DNA of 34,783 bases from Bacteroidota bacterium. Its GTDB lineage: Bacteria > Bacteroidota > Bacteroidia > Palsa-965. Position 1 is the stretch's first letter. Every line of letters starts with the position of its first letter. The notes under the pieces were generated by a model. It did no database searches and had not been told where the DNA came from. It worked only from the letters and a program-made list of their open reading frames with translations. A program made the translations under genes and the position numbers. Location of the stretch: contig JABDAO010000020.1 in the NCBI GenBank assembly GCA_013289095.1, positions 1-34,783 on the forward strand. The letters run 5' to 3'. Below, in pieces: positions 8,878 through 16,599 of the stretch.

Positions 8878-9314
8878 GCCAAAAAGGAAAGAATCTACGA
8901 ACCTGGAGGAGGATGCCTCCTTTCAATTAACAGGGAGTTAACCTGAACAGAAATCTTCATTTCCCAACTAGTTTGCCCAGGTGCAATCCTTTATTAAGCC
9001 CCATTTAACGGGCAATACGGGGAGGAACGGGGGAGACCATTCACACGCTCCTCCGGCTACGTCAAGAAGACGTTTAGTCGTTTTCTTCAAAAATTAATGG
9101 CTGCTCCCGACCGGGTTTTCATATAGAACGTACAGCAACCGGTTCATCGATTCAACCCCATCGGGTCAGGGCCAGGCTGCCGGAATGTTGGTTATTTTAT
9201 CCTGTTCTACCCGAGTACGCGAGTATTTGATTATCTTTCAGCTTCCACAGACTTTTGAGTTGCAGTGCATCCGTTAATCCGTTCCGTTAATCAACAGGAT
9301 CCTATACATCTGAA
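8878..9314. other. Intergenic region between divergent surface-protein genes
   Basis: No gene is supported here. A short direct repeat (CCGTTAAT twice, around 9270-9290) and a weak stem (AAGAAGACG/CGTTTTCTT, 9064-9087, one mismatch) are visible. The region presumably holds the promoter of the muramidase gene, but no full TAnnTTTG match was found close to its start. Confidence 0.4.
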
Positions 9315-10709
9315 ATGAAAAAAAAATTACTCGTTATCGTCGTCTTGATTATTACCGGAACATACGCTAACGCCCAGCAATGCCTGAGTTCGGGTTTCTG
9401 TTCGAACTCCACCAACCAATATCCTGCTTCTACCTTCTCTACCACTACCTCTGCCTGGACTACCGTAAGCGCCTATATGAATGCCGGCAACTGGACACTC
9501 TTTAACGTGACTTCGGGTGATGTGTATGAATGGACCTACTGCGAGGCTTATGGAGGTGTTTCAACCAACTGGCATGCACAACTCACTCTTTCGAACAACG
9601 CCACTGCGGCCAATCTTTGTTTCAGCGATAATGAGTGCGGCACCAACGGAAATGCACCCTACATCAGCTGGACGGCTAGCTTTACAGGGGTGGTTAAATT
9701 GCTGACAAGCCAGTCGCCCTGTGCAAGTAATACCGGAGCGCCTTACAATACCCTCGTATGGAGACAGAAAAACGGGGGTGCAAGCACCGCAATCCTGGGG
9801 GTGGATGTGGCCCATTTTGACAGCGATTCTCCATACGGGCCCATCACCTGGGCAACGGTAAAGACCACCGGCGCCAAGACTTTTGCCTGGTGCAAATCAA
9901 CCGAAGGAACCACCTTTACCGACCCGGCATACATCACCAACATGACCAACGGAACCGCAGGCGGTGTGGTGATGGGAGCCTACCATTTCGGGCACCCCGA
10001 AACAAATACGCCTGCAGCAGAAGTGAGTTTCTTTTTGAGTGTAGCCGGCCCCTATATCAAGGCCTGCTACCTTCCCCCCGTGCTCGACCTTGAAGACCCA
10101 TCGGGAGGGCCTCCGCTCACAAGCATGACCAGCGCTGCGCTTACCACCTGGGTGAGCGACTGGATGAGCGCCGTGAAAACACAAACGGGCATTTCCCCAA
10201 TTCTGTACACCGCAGGATCAACAGCCGCTTATCTAAACAGTTCGCTCAATACCTATGGACTCTGGATTGCCGATCCCGATGGCAGTTCCTCGGCTCCTCC
10301 GGCCAGTATCGGCGTATGGACCACCTGGCTGTTCAAACAATATTCCTGGACAGGAAAGGTAACAGGCATTGGCGATACTACTGTTGATCTGGATGTCTTC
10401 AACGGCAACCAGACTGCTTTCAATGCCCTCATCGGTTGTGCAACCGGTATTGCCGACCAGCATTCGAACCCCGATTTTATACTTTACCCCAACCCGGCCA
10501 GTGATCAGCTCACCATCGAAAACACGGCTGAAAACAACAACCAGGAAGCGCTCATCTCGGTGTATACCATGCAGGGACGTTTGGTGCTACAGCAAAAAAT
10601 GGTGCAGCAAATCACCCTGCTCAATACGGCTGATTTTCCGAAAGGTATTTATCTTGTCTGTGTGAATACTTCGGATGGGATGGTGTCCAGGAAGTTTGTG
10701 AAAGATTGA
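9315..10709 (+). CDS. GH25 muramidase (lysozyme) with T9SS type A sorting domain
   Basis: The signal peptide is MKKKLLVIVVLIITGTYANAQQ. Residues about 22-150 form a Cys- and aromatic-rich beta-sandwich (FNVTSGDVYEWTYCEAYGG, LCFSDNECG) of a kind seen in T9SS cargo proteins. Residues about 160-375 are glycoside hydrolase family 25: catalytic-type ILGVDVAHFD (164-169), FAWCKSTEG, VVMGAYHFGHP, LPPVLDLEDP (258-261) and the late VDLDVFNG. GH25 enzymes cleave the beta-1,4 bond between N-acetylmuramic acid and N-acetylglucosamine in peptidoglycan. The last ~80 residues (ILYPNPASDQLTIEN, VYTMQGRLVL, FPKGIYLVCV, RKFVKD) are a type A T9SS sorting domain, so the enzyme should leave the cell and probably acts on other bacteria's walls or in scavenging. 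The active-site carboxylates appear intact. Confidence 0.93.
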   Translation: MKKKLLVIVVLIITGTYANAQQCLSSGFCSNSTNQYPASTFSTTTSAWTTVSAYMNAGNWTLFNVTSGDVYEWTYCEAYGGVSTNWHAQLTLSNNATAANLCFSDNECGTNGNAPYISWTASFTGVVKLLTSQSPCASNTGAPYNTLVWRQKNGGASTAILGVDVAHFDSDSPYGPITWATVKTTGAKTFAWCKSTEGTTFTDPAYITNMTNGTAGGVVMGAYHFGHPETNTPAAEVSFFLSVAGPYIKACYLPPVLDLEDPSGGPPLTSMTSAALTTWVSDWMSAVKTQTGISPILYTAGSTAAYLNSSLNTYGLWIADPDGSSSAPPASIGVWTTWLFKQYSWTGKVTGIGDTTVDLDVFNGNQTAFNALIGCATGIADQHSNPDFILYPNPASDQLTIENTAENNNQEALISVYTMQGRLVLQQKMVQQITLLNTADFPKGIYLVCVNTSDGMVSRKFVKD

Positions 10710-10927
10710 TAGCGCAGACACTCTTTTTCTGACATTACAAAGACATCAGCCAGGCGTTTTCCTGTTAAAATCATCACTTACTTCTCTCCTCCGTTTCTCC
10801 AAATTCTTAATTTTGCGCCGGTTAATAATCGGCTCAGCAACCAACCTGCCCGTTTCTTGTGTTTTTATGCATTATGTGTAATCGGGACGAAAATCGATAA
10901 TGTCTGCTGATCCGTCAATTTATGAGT

Positions 10928-10935
10928 TATATTTG
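10928..10935 (+). promoter_or_regulatory. Candidate -7 promoter element upstream of lpxD
   Basis: TATATTTG matches TAnnTTTG and lies 61 bp before the lpxD ATG. A second match, TAATTTTG, occurs at 10808-10815. No convincing -33 element was found for either, so the choice between them is open. Confidence 0.35.
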
Positions 10936-10996
10936 GAGATCGAATGTCCGTACAAAAGCATAACTCCATACAAATCATTGCTTTATCTAGAGAAAG

Positions 10997-12034
10997 ATGG
11001 AATTTACAGCCAAGCAGATAGCCGCATTGTTAAAAGGCACCGTTGAGGGCGATCAGGACGCAAGTGTTTCTGTATTGTCAAAAATCGAGGAAGGATCGGC
11101 CGGAAGTTTATCCTTTCTGTCGAATCCTCTCTATACTCCGTTTATCTACGAAACCGAAGCATCGGTGGTGATCGTAAACAACAATCTGACCCTTGAAAAA
11201 CCGGTAAAAAAAACCTGTACCCTGATACGTGTTGAAGACCCCTACAGCAGTTTTGCCAAACTGCTCGAGTTGTATGATCAGACGCGTCAATCAAAAAAGG
11301 GTATTGAACAACCCTCTTTTATTTCGGCTTCGGCCAAACACGGCGCCGATTGCTATATCGGCGCGTTTGCCTATATCGGCGAAAACGTACGCATCGGGAA
11401 CCATGTAAAGATATATCCCCAGTGTTATATAGGCGACAATGCCTCCATAGGCGATAACACCACCCTCTATGCAGGAGTTAAAGTATACCACGATTGTGTG
11501 ATCGGTACAGATTGCACCATCCATGCAAGCACGGTCATCGGCAGCGATGGGTTTGGCTTTGCACCCAATTCGGAAAACAATTACAAAAAGGTGCCCCAGA
11601 TCGGCAATGTAGTCATCGGGGATCATGTTGAAATAGGATCCAATACTTCTATAGACCGGGCCACGATGGGTTCAACCATCATACACAAAGGAGTAAAACT
11701 CGATAACCTCATCCAGATTGCACACAATGTTGAAATCGGTGAAAATACCGTGATGGCTGGCGGGGTGTTCATTGCCGGTTCTACCAAAATTGGCAAGAAC
11801 GTAATGATCGGCGGACAGGCCGGTGTGATCGGGCATTTGAAAGTGGCCGATGGGGTAAAGATTGCCGGACAATCGGGTGTGGGATCAAACATCGAGAAAG
11901 AGGGCGAAATCGTGCAAGGCTCGCCTGCGTTCCCGATCGGCGATTACAAACGCAGTTATGTGCTTTTCCGCGGTCTTCAGAAACTGAACGACCGCATACG
12001 CACCCTCGAAGCATTTATGAAAAAATCAAGTTAA
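10997..12034 (+). CDS. lpxD: UDP-3-O-acylglucosamine N-acyltransferase LpxD
   Basis: LpxD transfers a 3-hydroxyacyl chain from acyl carrier protein to the amino group of UDP-3-O-acylglucosamine, the third step of lipid A synthesis in the cytoplasm. The N-terminal uridine-binding domain (1-100) includes [10 protein letters not shown]. It is followed by a long left-handed beta-helix of hexapeptide repeats (IGxxxxIG). The signature GSDGFGFAP lies at 182-190, and the catalytic His of [11 protein letters not shown] is residue 243. The C-terminal helix ends [11 protein letters not shown]. At 345 residues it is full length. The acyltransferase gene begins about 20 bp downstream, suggesting a two-gene lipid operon; other lpx genes are not in the window. 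Confidence 0.95.
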   Translation: MEFTAKQIAALLKGTVEGDQDASVSVLSKIEEGSAGSLSFLSNPLYTPFIYETEASVVIVNNNLTLEKPVKKTCTLIRVEDPYSSFAKLLELYDQTRQSKKGIEQPSFISASAKHGADCYIGAFAYIGENVRIGNHVKIYPQCYIGDNASIGDNTTLYAGVKVYHDCVIGTDCTIHASTVIGSDGFGFAPNSENNYKKVPQIGNVVIGDHVEIGSNTSIDRATMGSTIIHKGVKLDNLIQIAHNVEIGENTVMAGGVFIAGSTKIGKNVMIGGQAGVIGHLKVADGVKIAGQSGVGSNIEKEGEIVQGSPAFPIGDYKRSYVLFRGLQKLNDRIRTLEAFMKKSS

Positions 12035-12054
12035 TTTCTTTCCCGTTGAGCTCA

Positions 12055-12963
12055 ATGATATCTGATAAAGTGATTGATGTGCCGGTTATGAACGATTCGA
12101 AATTCGTGGACGTTGAAAAGGTATTGAGCGAAAAAGCGCCCAGTCTGATGAAATGGCTTCCGAAATTCGTGCTGGCTTATGTTAAGCGCAAGTTTCATGA
12201 ATCAGAAATAAACCAGATCATGTATGATCTGAAGGATTATCAGGGTTTGGAGTTCAATAAAAAAGGACTTGAAAAACTGGGCGTACATATACAATCCATC
12301 AATGCACACTATGTCCCAAAAACCGGAGGTGTTATTGTGGTTGCAAACCACCCCCTGGGCGGATTAGACGGCATGGCCCTGGTTCATGCCGTAGGCGAAG
12401 TGAGACCCGATGTGCGTTTTGTAGTGAACGATGTGCTCAAAAAACTGGAGAATTACGGCGATGTATTTGTGGGCGTCGATAAGATCAGCGCCACCTCTAC
12501 CGCATCGCTTCGTACCATGGAACTGGTGCTCCAGACCCAGGAAGCAATCCTCTTCTTCCCGGCCGGCATGGTAAGCCGAAAACAGGAAGGGGTGATCAAG
12601 GACCTGGAATGGAAGAAAAGCTTTGTGACCCAAAGCATCGATCACCGCCGCGATATTGTACCGGTGTTTATTGAAGGCGAAAACTCATCCTTCTTCTATC
12701 GCTTTGCCAACTTCAGAAAGTTTATCGGCATCAAGGCCAATATCGAAATGGCATTTTTGCCCGACGAAATGTTCAAACAACGGGGCCGTACCGTGAAGAT
12801 GCATTTCGGCCCCCCCTTCCCATCGAGTTTGCTTGATCCCAGCAAGTCGCACCGGGCCTGGGCTTCGGTCATCAAACAATACATCTATTCCGAAGATTTT
12901 AAACAGGGCAAACATTTTGAAGAATACCTGAAATCCAGCGGGCATCAGCTTCGTACTTCCTGA
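12055..12963 (+). CDS. PlsC-like lysophospholipid/lipid acyltransferase
   Basis: The protein has the glycerolipid acyltransferase motif I, VVANHPLGGLDGMALV (the NHPxGxxD form), and a motif III-like segment, ILFFPAGMVSRKQEG, followed by VPVFIEGEN. These mark acyl transfer to a lysolipid at the inner membrane. There is no signal peptide, and roughly 80 residues precede the catalytic motif. It follows lpxD by 20 bp on the same strand, so it may act on envelope lipids: phosphatidic acid synthesis, or the O-acylation step of amino-acid lipids known in Bacteroidota. Sequence alone does not decide. A TTG at 12046 would add three residues; the ATG at 12055 is preferred. It converges on the broken ArsR gene. 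Confidence 0.85.
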   Translation: MISDKVIDVPVMNDSKFVDVEKVLSEKAPSLMKWLPKFVLAYVKRKFHESEINQIMYDLKDYQGLEFNKKGLEKLGVHIQSINAHYVPKTGGVIVVANHPLGGLDGMALVHAVGEVRPDVRFVVNDVLKKLENYGDVFVGVDKISATSTASLRTMELVLQTQEAILFFPAGMVSRKQEGVIKDLEWKKSFVTQSIDHRRDIVPVFIEGENSSFFYRFANFRKFIGIKANIEMAFLPDEMFKQRGRTVKMHFGPPFPSSLLDPSKSHRAWASVIKQYIYSEDFKQGKHFEEYLKSSGHQLRTS

Positions 12964-12971
12964 AAACTGGT

Positions 12972-13366
12972 TCAATACCCCTTCCTCAGCATTTCTGAAA
13001 ACTCATCCGGAAGCCTGCTTTCTTCGATGGCACGCCCTGCCCTTTCGATGTCATACTCAAAAATGAATCAAAGAGTTCGCCCAAAGATCTCTGGGCAAGC
13101 TTCCATTCTGCGGCATCAATGCAATAACACACCCGGGCCCCTTCAATACCTCCTTTAATCAACCCGGCTTCTTTCAGCTCTTTGAGATGCTGGGATACGG
13201 TGCTTTGAGAAAGAGGAAGTTCATCGACGATATCGCCGCAGATGCAGGCCCTTTTCAAGATCCGCAGTTTCAGGATGGCTATCCGGGCCGGGTGAGCCAG
13301 CGCCTTTGCATAACTGGCTGTTTTATTGTCGTTTACTGTAAATTCTTTGGTTTTAGTGATTCACAT
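12972..13366 (-). pseudogene. ArsR-family metalloregulator, frameshifted and with ATG-TGA start
   Basis: The conserved body is a winged-helix ArsR/SmtB repressor: [17 protein letters not shown], then [33 protein letters not shown] and ARVCYCID. The Cys-x-Cys at the start of helix 3 recalls As(III)/metal-sensing members. Two defects are visible. The only nearby ATG (13364-13366) is followed at once by an in-frame TGA, after which the ArsR frame runs on without a normal start; the first usable codon, TTG at 13258, would lose about 34 conserved residues. Near the C-terminus, after GELFDSF, the frame drifts into SMTSKGQG, while the neighbouring frame gives the natural-looking [20 protein letters not shown] and ends at 12972. 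A one-base loss near 13060 explains this. Either this is a decaying gene or there are two sequencing errors; no partner arsenic or metal gene is adjacent. Confidence 0.7.
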
Positions 13367-13480
13367 ATCGCAATATTTCGATAAATAACCGAGTTCTGCA
13401 AAGTGCGATCTTAATTGGAGTACTCACAAAAGGGAGTGAAGAACAAGGGATCTCATAGCCTTGATTAGTAAACCAGCGGG

Positions 13481-14005
13481 AACGTGCCGGGAACCTTGGG
13501 GAACATGTCGGGAACCTCAGGGAACATGTCGGGAACCTTGGGGAACGTGTCGGGAACCTCAGGGAACATGTCGGGAACCTCAGGGAACATGTCGGGAACC
13601 TTGGGGAACATGTCGGGAAGCTTAGTAAACATGTCGGGAAACTAAGGGAACATGTCGGGAAGCTTAGCAAACATGTCGGGAAGCTTAGTAAACGTGTCGG
13701 GAAGCTTAGTAAACATGTCGGGAAGCTCGGGGAACATGTCGGGAAGCTTAGTAAACATGTCGGGAAACTCGGGGAACATGTCGGGAAGCTTAGTAAACAT
13801 GTCGGGAAACTCGGGGAACATGTCGGGAAGCTTAGTAAACATGTCGGGAAACTTGGGGAACATGTCGGGAAGCTTAGTAAACATGTCGGGAATCTTGGGG
13901 AACATGTCGGGAAGCTTAGTAAACATGTCGGGAATCTTGGGGAACATGTCGGGAAGCTCGGGGAACATGTCGGGAACCTGGGGGAACGTACCGGGAAGCC
14001 TGGGG
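13481..14005. repeat. Minisatellite: 25 tandem units of 21 bp
   Basis: Units start every 21 bp from 13481 to 13985 with no insertion or deletion. Each has the core AACATGTCGGGAA followed by an 8-nt variable tail (commonly GCTTAGTA, ACTCGGGG, CCTCAGGG or CCTTGGGG). Units 1-6 carry mostly CCT-type tails. From 13733 to 13942, GCTTAGTA strictly alternates with a GGGG-type tail, giving a 42-bp higher-order repeat. The first and last units are the most diverged (AACGTGCCGGG, AACGTACCGGG), as usual at array ends. Because 21 is divisible by 3, several long reading frames cross the array on both strands. Substitutions show no synonymous bias and two frames are stopped in unit 7 (13628), so it is most likely non-coding. 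Each unit holds the palindrome ACATGT, and many also AAGCTT. Confidence 0.95.
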
Positions 14006-14144
14006 AACTGTAGATCCTGAGCAAGAGTGCGCATCCGGAGAGCTGAAGAGCAAACACTTATGACAGGTGTAAAACAGCCTTTTCATTCAAAAAAATCAAA
14101 TAAAATGCTTATTTTAACGTTCTGAATTACAGACAACCCGATTC

Positions 14145-14678
14145 TTGAGAGCTCCACTTCTTATTAGTATATTTCTTTTTAGTTGTTCCCTCTCCTTTGC
14201 ACAATTGGAGAACAAGGCTATTGGGATGAGCGGCATCTATGATTTCCAGACCAATGGCATCGGTATCGGGCTCAGGGGGTATTTCCCGATCAATGCGGTA
14301 GACCGGCTGGCCCTTTCGCCACAGGTATCGTACTTTCCTTCGTTTAATGTGGTGACCGAATTTTATGCAGGGCTTGCAGCCCAATATACGCTGGCCTATG
14401 TACAAAACTGGGATCTCTATGGTTTGGCCGCAGGCTATTACGACGACTGGATCAACTATGCAAAATTCGACAGTAAAATAGCCCGTCAAAACAGTTTTGC
14501 AGGCGAGATAGGCGGAGGGATTATGCGTTCGGTAGGCTGTTTTCATCCGTTTCTGGAAGGACGTTATGATACCCGCTGGAAGGAAGCGCATATAGAATTA
14601 GGTTTCCTGGTCACCCTCGGTGGGGGTTGTTTCAGCCTGGGCCATCATGGCCCCGATCTTTGTCCTGCTTATTTTTAA
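14145..14678 (+). CDS. Small outer-membrane beta-barrel-like protein
   Basis: I do not recognise a named family. A signal peptide (MRAPLLISIFLFSCSLSFAQ) precedes a Gly- and aromatic-rich sequence with alternating hydrophobic residues (GIGIGLRGYFPI, LALSPQVSYFP, YAGLAAQYTLAY, WDLYGLAAGYY, IELGFLVTLGGG). This is typical of a short transmembrane beta-barrel of about eight strands. The start is TTG at 14145, because no ATG lies upstream in frame and the signal peptide begins right there. It sits 35 bp upstream of the lipoprotein gene, so the two may be cotranscribed. Function unknown. Confidence 0.7.
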   Translation: MRAPLLISIFLFSCSLSFAQLENKAIGMSGIYDFQTNGIGIGLRGYFPINAVDRLALSPQVSYFPSFNVVTEFYAGLAAQYTLAYVQNWDLYGLAAGYYDDWINYAKFDSKIARQNSFAGEIGGGIMRSVGCFHPFLEGRYDTRWKEAHIELGFLVTLGGGCFSLGHHGPDLCPAYF

Positions 14679-14713
14679 GTTAATTACGCATCAAACAACA
14701 AAAACACATACCC

Positions 14714-15721
14714 ATGAATCACCCACGCACACCCTTTTTCACACGCATCATGCTCCGGAAAGGACTGATTTTCACGACCTTCCTCATCGCCTTCGTGTTT
14801 GGAAGCATTCTCTTTCCTTCCTGTTCGAGACAACGCACACAAACTCCGGCCCCCACCACCTCAGCCAATAACAATAACAACACCGCAGCCCTGGGTTATA
14901 CCAATGCCAACACGTTTCATACCCAGAATCAGCAACAGGAACAGGTGTTTACCGTCGATTCGCCGGGCACAGGCCCTATTGTCGGCGCTATGGGTACAAA
15001 ACTTTACCCGACCGCAAACATTTTCATGTTCCCAAACGGGGGCAATGTAGTGTACCCGTTCACCATCAAGCTTGTTGAGATTTACCCCAACAAAGACATC
15101 ATCCTATCAAACATGCCCCCCATTGCAGGCGGTAAAATACTCGATTCAAAAGCCGAAATCAGGGTACGCGCCTACAAAGACACCACCGAACTGGTGCTGC
15201 GTCCAGGCAAAAAATTCAATATGCAAACGGCTACCGTCAGTAATATCCTTACCCAGATGAGCGATTTTTACGGTTTCCAGAGCGGCGCCATAACCGATTG
15301 GACCAACAATGTATCTACCTTAAACCCCGCTATCAGCCCCGATACACTTTCATCGGTTACAAACCTGGCTTCTTCGTATTCCATGAACATAGCCCGTATG
15401 GGCTGGATGGATTGTGCAAAGTTTGATGCCAGCGGGGGCACCCCCACCACCCTGAGCTTTACCACTACCGGCAACAATATCCAGAATATCGAGGTATACC
15501 TGGTGTTCCAGAACATCCCTTGTGTGATGAAGGCCTATAACCTGGTATCCGGACAAATACCCATTGGCACGAACCTCATCATGGTGGCATTTGCCATGAA
15601 TGCAAGCAATCAGCTGGTGTACGACAAACAGACCATCACCGTAACCGCAGGACAGGTTGTTACCCTGAACATGCAAAGCACGACAAGCGCTAACCTGCTT
15701 TCTGTCTTAGCTGCGCTTTGA
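14714..15721 (+). CDS. Predicted lipoprotein of unknown function
   Basis: The N-terminus has a hydrophobic segment ending LFPSC (Cys about residue 37), a plausible lipobox, followed by a low-complexity linker rich in Thr, Ala, Pro and Asn (PAPTTSANNNNN). This points to membrane anchoring in the envelope. The rest is a beta-rich extracytoplasmic region of unknown fold; one visible segment is YPFTIKLVEIYPNKDIILS. The start could also be the methionine at 14750 (MLRKGLIF), which fits a lipoprotein signal length better. It is followed by the strong terminator at 15861-15910. It probably works with the beta-barrel-like protein just upstream, but that rests only on adjacency. Confidence 0.7.
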   Translation: MNHPRTPFFTRIMLRKGLIFTTFLIAFVFGSILFPSCSRQRTQTPAPTTSANNNNNTAALGYTNANTFHTQNQQQEQVFTVDSPGTGPIVGAMGTKLYPTANIFMFPNGGNVVYPFTIKLVEIYPNKDIILSNMPPIAGGKILDSKAEIRVRAYKDTTELVLRPGKKFNMQTATVSNILTQMSDFYGFQSGAITDWTNNVSTLNPAISPDTLSSVTNLASSYSMNIARMGWMDCAKFDASGGTPTTLSFTTTGNNIQNIEVYLVFQNIPCVMKAYNLVSGQIPIGTNLIMVAFAMNASNQLVYDKQTITVTAGQVVTLNMQSTTSANLLSVLAAL

Positions 15722-15787
15722 TATCCGAAGGCTGATAACCTGTTTAAGGGCATCGCTAATAACCCCGTTTTCTTGCCCGCTCCCTGA

Positions 15788-15812
15788 CCCTTTCCGCCGC
15801 AGGCGGAGAGGG
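15788..15812. repeat. GC-rich palindrome (CCCTTTCCGCC / GGCGGAGAGGG)
   Basis: An 11-bp stem with one mismatch and a 3-nt loop (GCA) lies between the lipoprotein stop and the terminator. It resembles the short dispersed palindromes found in Bacteroidota intergenic regions. Without a T-run it is not a terminator by itself. Confidence 0.55.
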
Positions 15813-15860
15813 CATGTTTGGAAGGGGCTATTAGATATGCCATTAAGTCAACATCGAAAG

Positions 15861-15910
15861 AAAAAACCCGTAACAATGCTGTGTTAAACGCATTATTACG
15901 GGTTTTTTTT
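15861..15910. terminator. Bidirectional Rho-independent terminator
   Basis: AAAAAACCCGTAA (15861-15873) pairs with TTACGGGTTTTTT (15896-15908), and the stem continues inward (CAATGC/GCATTA) to about 19 bp with one mismatch. An A-run on one side and eight T's on the other let it work on both strands. It ends the outer-membrane/lipoprotein unit on the + strand. Confidence 0.9.
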
Positions 15911-15993
15911 GTGGATTTGTAAGCAGGTTTCAGTTTACAAAGGCTTAAACTAGCAATGAGCAACCAGTACGGGGGACGAACCGCATTTAGCCG

Positions 15994-16001
15994 TACCTTC
16001 G
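15994..16001 (+). promoter_or_regulatory. Candidate -7 element (TACCTTCG) before DnaJ-KTSC gene
   Basis: TACCTTCG differs from TAnnTTTG at one base and lies 38 bp before the ATG at 16039, just after a strong terminator, where a new promoter is needed. No clear -33 was found. Confidence 0.35.
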
Positions 16002-16038
16002 CGGCGTTTCAGATCAACAGCTGAATTCGAAAAGAGTC

Positions 16039-16488
16039 ATGAAAAAGATAACCGATTACCGAAAACTCCTGGGCGTAACCCCAACCATTGAGCTGAAAGA
16101 ACTGAAGACTATCTACCGCAACTTCATGAAGGAATGTCATCCAGACAAATTTCCGGACAATGAGGAAGAAAAGCTCGAAGCCGAGGCAAAAAGCAAGACC
16201 GTTATCGAGGCCTATCATTTCCTGGTAAGCATTGCCCCGGAAACCAAGGCCCTGCATTTGCCTGTGTACGAAAAAACAACCAGCACCTCCAGCATCACCG
16301 ATCTGGAGTACGACAAACAAACCTTAAAAGTGACCTTTGCCGACGGCAGCATCTACGAATATTTTGATGTGCCCCGCAATACCTATATCAAGCTCATCAA
16401 TGCCGAATCGCAGGGGCGGTTTGCCCGCAGACATATCTATACGGAGTTTGTTTACCGGAGTTTGAGCAAACTGGTGGCGAGTGAATGA
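16039..16488 (+). CDS. DnaJ (J-domain) and KTSC domain fusion protein
   Basis: Residues 1-65 are a J-domain with the HPD motif at 34-36 (ECHPDKFPD), which in this family stimulates the ATPase of Hsp70/DnaK. Residues about 83-147 match KTSC (SSITDLEYDKQTLKVTFADG, YEYFDVP, YIKLINAESQGRFARRHI), a small domain found in phage and bacterial proteins and thought to bind nucleic acid or protein. The combination is common in Bacteroidota and usually annotated as KTSC-DnaJ. There is no signal peptide, so it is cytoplasmic. At 149 residues it lacks the Gly/Phe, zinc-finger and C-terminal domains of classical DnaJ, so it is a specialised co-chaperone rather than dnaJ itself. Confidence 0.85.
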   Translation: MKKITDYRKLLGVTPTIELKELKTIYRNFMKECHPDKFPDNEEEKLEAEAKSKTVIEAYHFLVSIAPETKALHLPVYEKTTSTSSITDLEYDKQTLKVTFADGSIYEYFDVPRNTYIKLINAESQGRFARRHIYTEFVYRSLSKLVASE

Positions 16489-16599
16489 ATAGGAAACCGC
16501 TACTCACTTGAAGATAATTTCGGAAACCGGGGATGGGGGACTTGTCCGGATAACCACGACCTGATATCCGACAAGATTCCACCTATCATACAACAAACC

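Noticed and set aside
9064-9087. AAGAAGACG/CGTTTTCTT stem as a terminator
   Set aside because: It has a mismatch and is not near any gene end; the flanking genes are divergent.
13481-14005. CRISPR array
   Set aside because: Units are contiguous with no unique spacers and no cas genes are nearby.
13353-14057. Long - strand reading frame (FPTCLLS-type heptads) and shorter frames across the repeat array
   Set aside because: Any stop-free 21-bp unit gives long frames in several phases. Unit differences are not biased to synonymous sites and there is no start context or known homology.
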